A stretch of 14,037 nucleotides of DNA from Elusimicrobia bacterium RBG_16_66_12 (lineage in GTDB: Bacteria; Elusimicrobiota; Elusimicrobia; UBA1565; UBA9628). The position numbers were made by a program, and so were the translations under genes. The first letter of the stretch is position 1, and every line of letters begins with the position of its first letter. The notes under the pieces were generated by a model. It saw nothing but the letters and a program-made list of their open reading frames with translations. It was not told the origin of the DNA and ran no database searches. The DNA lies in assembly GCA_001800005.1 (NCBI GenBank), contig MGUL01000186.1, positions 78,718 to 92,754 of the forward strand, in the 5' to 3' direction. This document shows, one piece after another, positions 13,801 through 14,037 of this stretch.

Positions 13801-14037
13801 CGTGGGTTCATATGAGCCTCCGAAAGCGCCGGAGTAGTAACGGACCCCCTTGGGAGGATTCGTCGCGAAGAGGTGGAGTTCGCGGTACTTCTCCTCGACG
13901 AGCTTGGCGGCCGGGAAGTGGACGGTGGACACCCCCTGCAGCGGCAGGAAGACGCAGCCCAGGCCCTCGACCAGCTTCTCGACGGCGGAACGGTACCCCC
14001 CCACCACGCACTCGACCGGGGCGTTGACGATCAGGAG
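10840..14037 (-). CDS. pfaC: PUFA synthase subunit, partial: AT end plus four DH hotdog domains
   Basis: The frame is open to the right edge, so the 5' part (expected KS/CLF and the AT active-site Ser) is missing; GTG 14007 is internal. Numbering from that codon: the end of an acyltransferase domain covers 1-125 (upstream IVNAPVECV, then STVHFPAA with a likely catalytic His30, and VELGPQGSCTRM); an Ala/Pro linker covers 195-245; a helix follows (AHETFLRLSQNF). Four FabA-like hotdogs then occur: DH1' about 325-470 (DGWYLDGGRIPT, no catalytic His), DH1 540-690 (WHLVCHFIDDNVMPG, His578), DH2' 740-890 (WYFKENAQPTMPF, no His; then LLEVALQPCGWLAAYCG) and DH2 915-1055 (WFFKAHFYQDPVCPGSLGLE, His956). 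Alternating pseudo and active domains is the PfaC dehydratase tetradomain. These domains dehydrate 3-hydroxyacyl-ACP and help place cis double bonds. An AT fused upstream of the DHs differs from marine PfaC (KS-CLF-DH-DH) and recalls myxobacterial Pfa3. Confidence 0.88.
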   Translation of the reverse strand, partial: LLIVNAPVECVVGGYRSAVEKLVEGLGCVFLPLQGVSTVHFPAAKLVEEKYRELHLFATNPPKGVRYYSGAFGGSYEPTREKAAESITTQAIRSVDFAALVKSAYQDGVRTFVELGPQGSCTRMIGKILGPLPHNARAVDGRGQDEVAGVLKALAFLLSERYPVDLKPLYGGRSFCVGHHPALPAPAQWVRLALGGRMGKVTWTPAAKPPPAPVRPVVAPSMRIPTPTLPGDGLAPERVPAAGAGALSSAAALTAQAHETFLRLSQNFASLQTRNLAAQMSLATGQAVVMPTAPVPQPKRLVFMDRAACLEFAVGMIGKVLGEKFAHVDAHPTRVRLPAEPLMLVDRILSVNGTPNSMKSGSCVTEHDVLHDGWYLDGGRIPTCIAVEAGQADLFLSGYLGIDSRTKGLAVYRLLDAQVTFHGHLPAPGDVIRYDITIDGFGQHDDIWLFFFRYDGTVNGKPLITMRKGCAGFFTNAELAKGRGIVLTDAERAPAPGKRPADWKPLAPFDEKISLSDDQFRSLRSGDLAAAFGPAFKAVPFTPETLPSGKMKLVDRILELDPHGGRYGLGRVVGEMDIHPDDWHLVCHFIDDNVMPGTLMYECCLHTLRVHLMRMGWVGEKGKVWHEPVPGVASQLKCRGQVLASTKKAKYELHIKELGYRSDGAPFCIADAFMYADDKNIVQITDMSVRLAGATRDEIISLWSGRAENKKKTVLYGPDKILAFSNGKPSVAFGDRYLPFDNDRVIARLPGPPYQFLDRIVDVEGAPWILKPGASATAEYDIPPTEWYFKENAQPTMPFAVLLEVALQPCGWLAAYCGSALTSQIDLSFRNLGGAATQFIEVTPKTGTLVTKVTLTKVSSSGGMIIQGYGMEMHDSSGRLVYKGTTEFGFFTKGALANQLGLRGAKRPAHEGAGKVLPLSGGLPALPGPILLMLDEVKLFPGGPNGLGVLRGVRKVDPDEWFFKAHFYQDPVCPGSLGLESFIQLMKCYARDRWPGAGRFENMVLGKSHRWLYRGQYTQANKEVVIDCVITAVDDAAKTVAADGYLTRDGLTVYEMRDFTLQVRS
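11829..11851 (-). other. Perfect 10-bp inverted repeat inside the PUFA-synthase gene
   Basis: ATCGGTCGCC and GGCGACCGAT flank three bases (UUC in the mRNA sense). The repeat lies in codons for SVAFGDR, in the linker between DH1 and DH2', within a stretch of lower GC. It could form a stable mRNA hairpin in a non-structural part of the protein. On the plus strand it is followed by GGTTTT, so it could also end an antisense transcript. Confidence 0.4.

Noticed and set aside
1..14037. CRISPR arrays, tRNA/rRNA genes, insertion sequences, attachment sites
   Set aside because: Reading both strands showed no regularly spaced repeats, no tRNA-like cloverleaf, no transposase motifs and no flanking direct repeats. 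The only clear repeats are the short hairpins already listed.

Overview
The window is a dense, GC-rich (about two thirds G+C by eye) bacterial chromosome segment. No gap between genes exceeds about 110 bases, and there are no tRNA, rRNA, IS or CRISPR features. PfaC-type PUFA synthase modules, OleABCD, TerC and an NtrB/NtrC-like pair point to a diderm-type bacterium. Several genes have a -10 hexamer almost touching the start codon and no Shine-Dalgarno. The style recalls high-GC uncultured phyla such as Elusimicrobiota, but the sequence does not fix the taxon.

Left part (1-2579): a divergent truncated gene (1-173, minus), whose N-terminus resembles sigma-54 region I, faces a two-component pair on the plus strand: a cytosolic PAS histidine kinase and an NtrC-type response regulator. 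The regulator ends straight after its AAA+ domain in a basic tail and has no Fis helix-turn-helix.

Middle part (2584-6297): a tandem universal stress protein (minus), a CDP-alcohol phosphotransferase with a nucleotidyltransferase-like N-terminus (plus), a ribonuclease HI with an RNA/DNA-hybrid-binding-like domain at its C-terminus (minus), and a TerC-family membrane protein (plus). Neighbours are divergent or convergent, with overlapping or nearly touching 3' ends.

Right part (6294-14037, all minus): an apparent single operon. It opens, beyond the window edge, with a PUFA-synthase subunit (end of an acyltransferase domain, Ala/Pro linker, four FabA-like hotdog domains) and runs through a 19-codon bridging ORF into oleA, oleB, oleC and oleD. 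Every junction overlaps by 4 nt (ATGA, ATGA, GTGA, ATGA, CTGA). OleA condenses two acyl chains head to head, OleD reduces the beta-keto acid, OleC forms a beta-lactone and OleB removes CO2 to give an internal olefin. Fusing this pathway to a PUFA synthase suggests the product is a long-chain polyunsaturated hydrocarbon of the kind Shewanella makes (hentriacontanonaene), here apparently encoded as one transcription unit. This is the most interesting system in the window.
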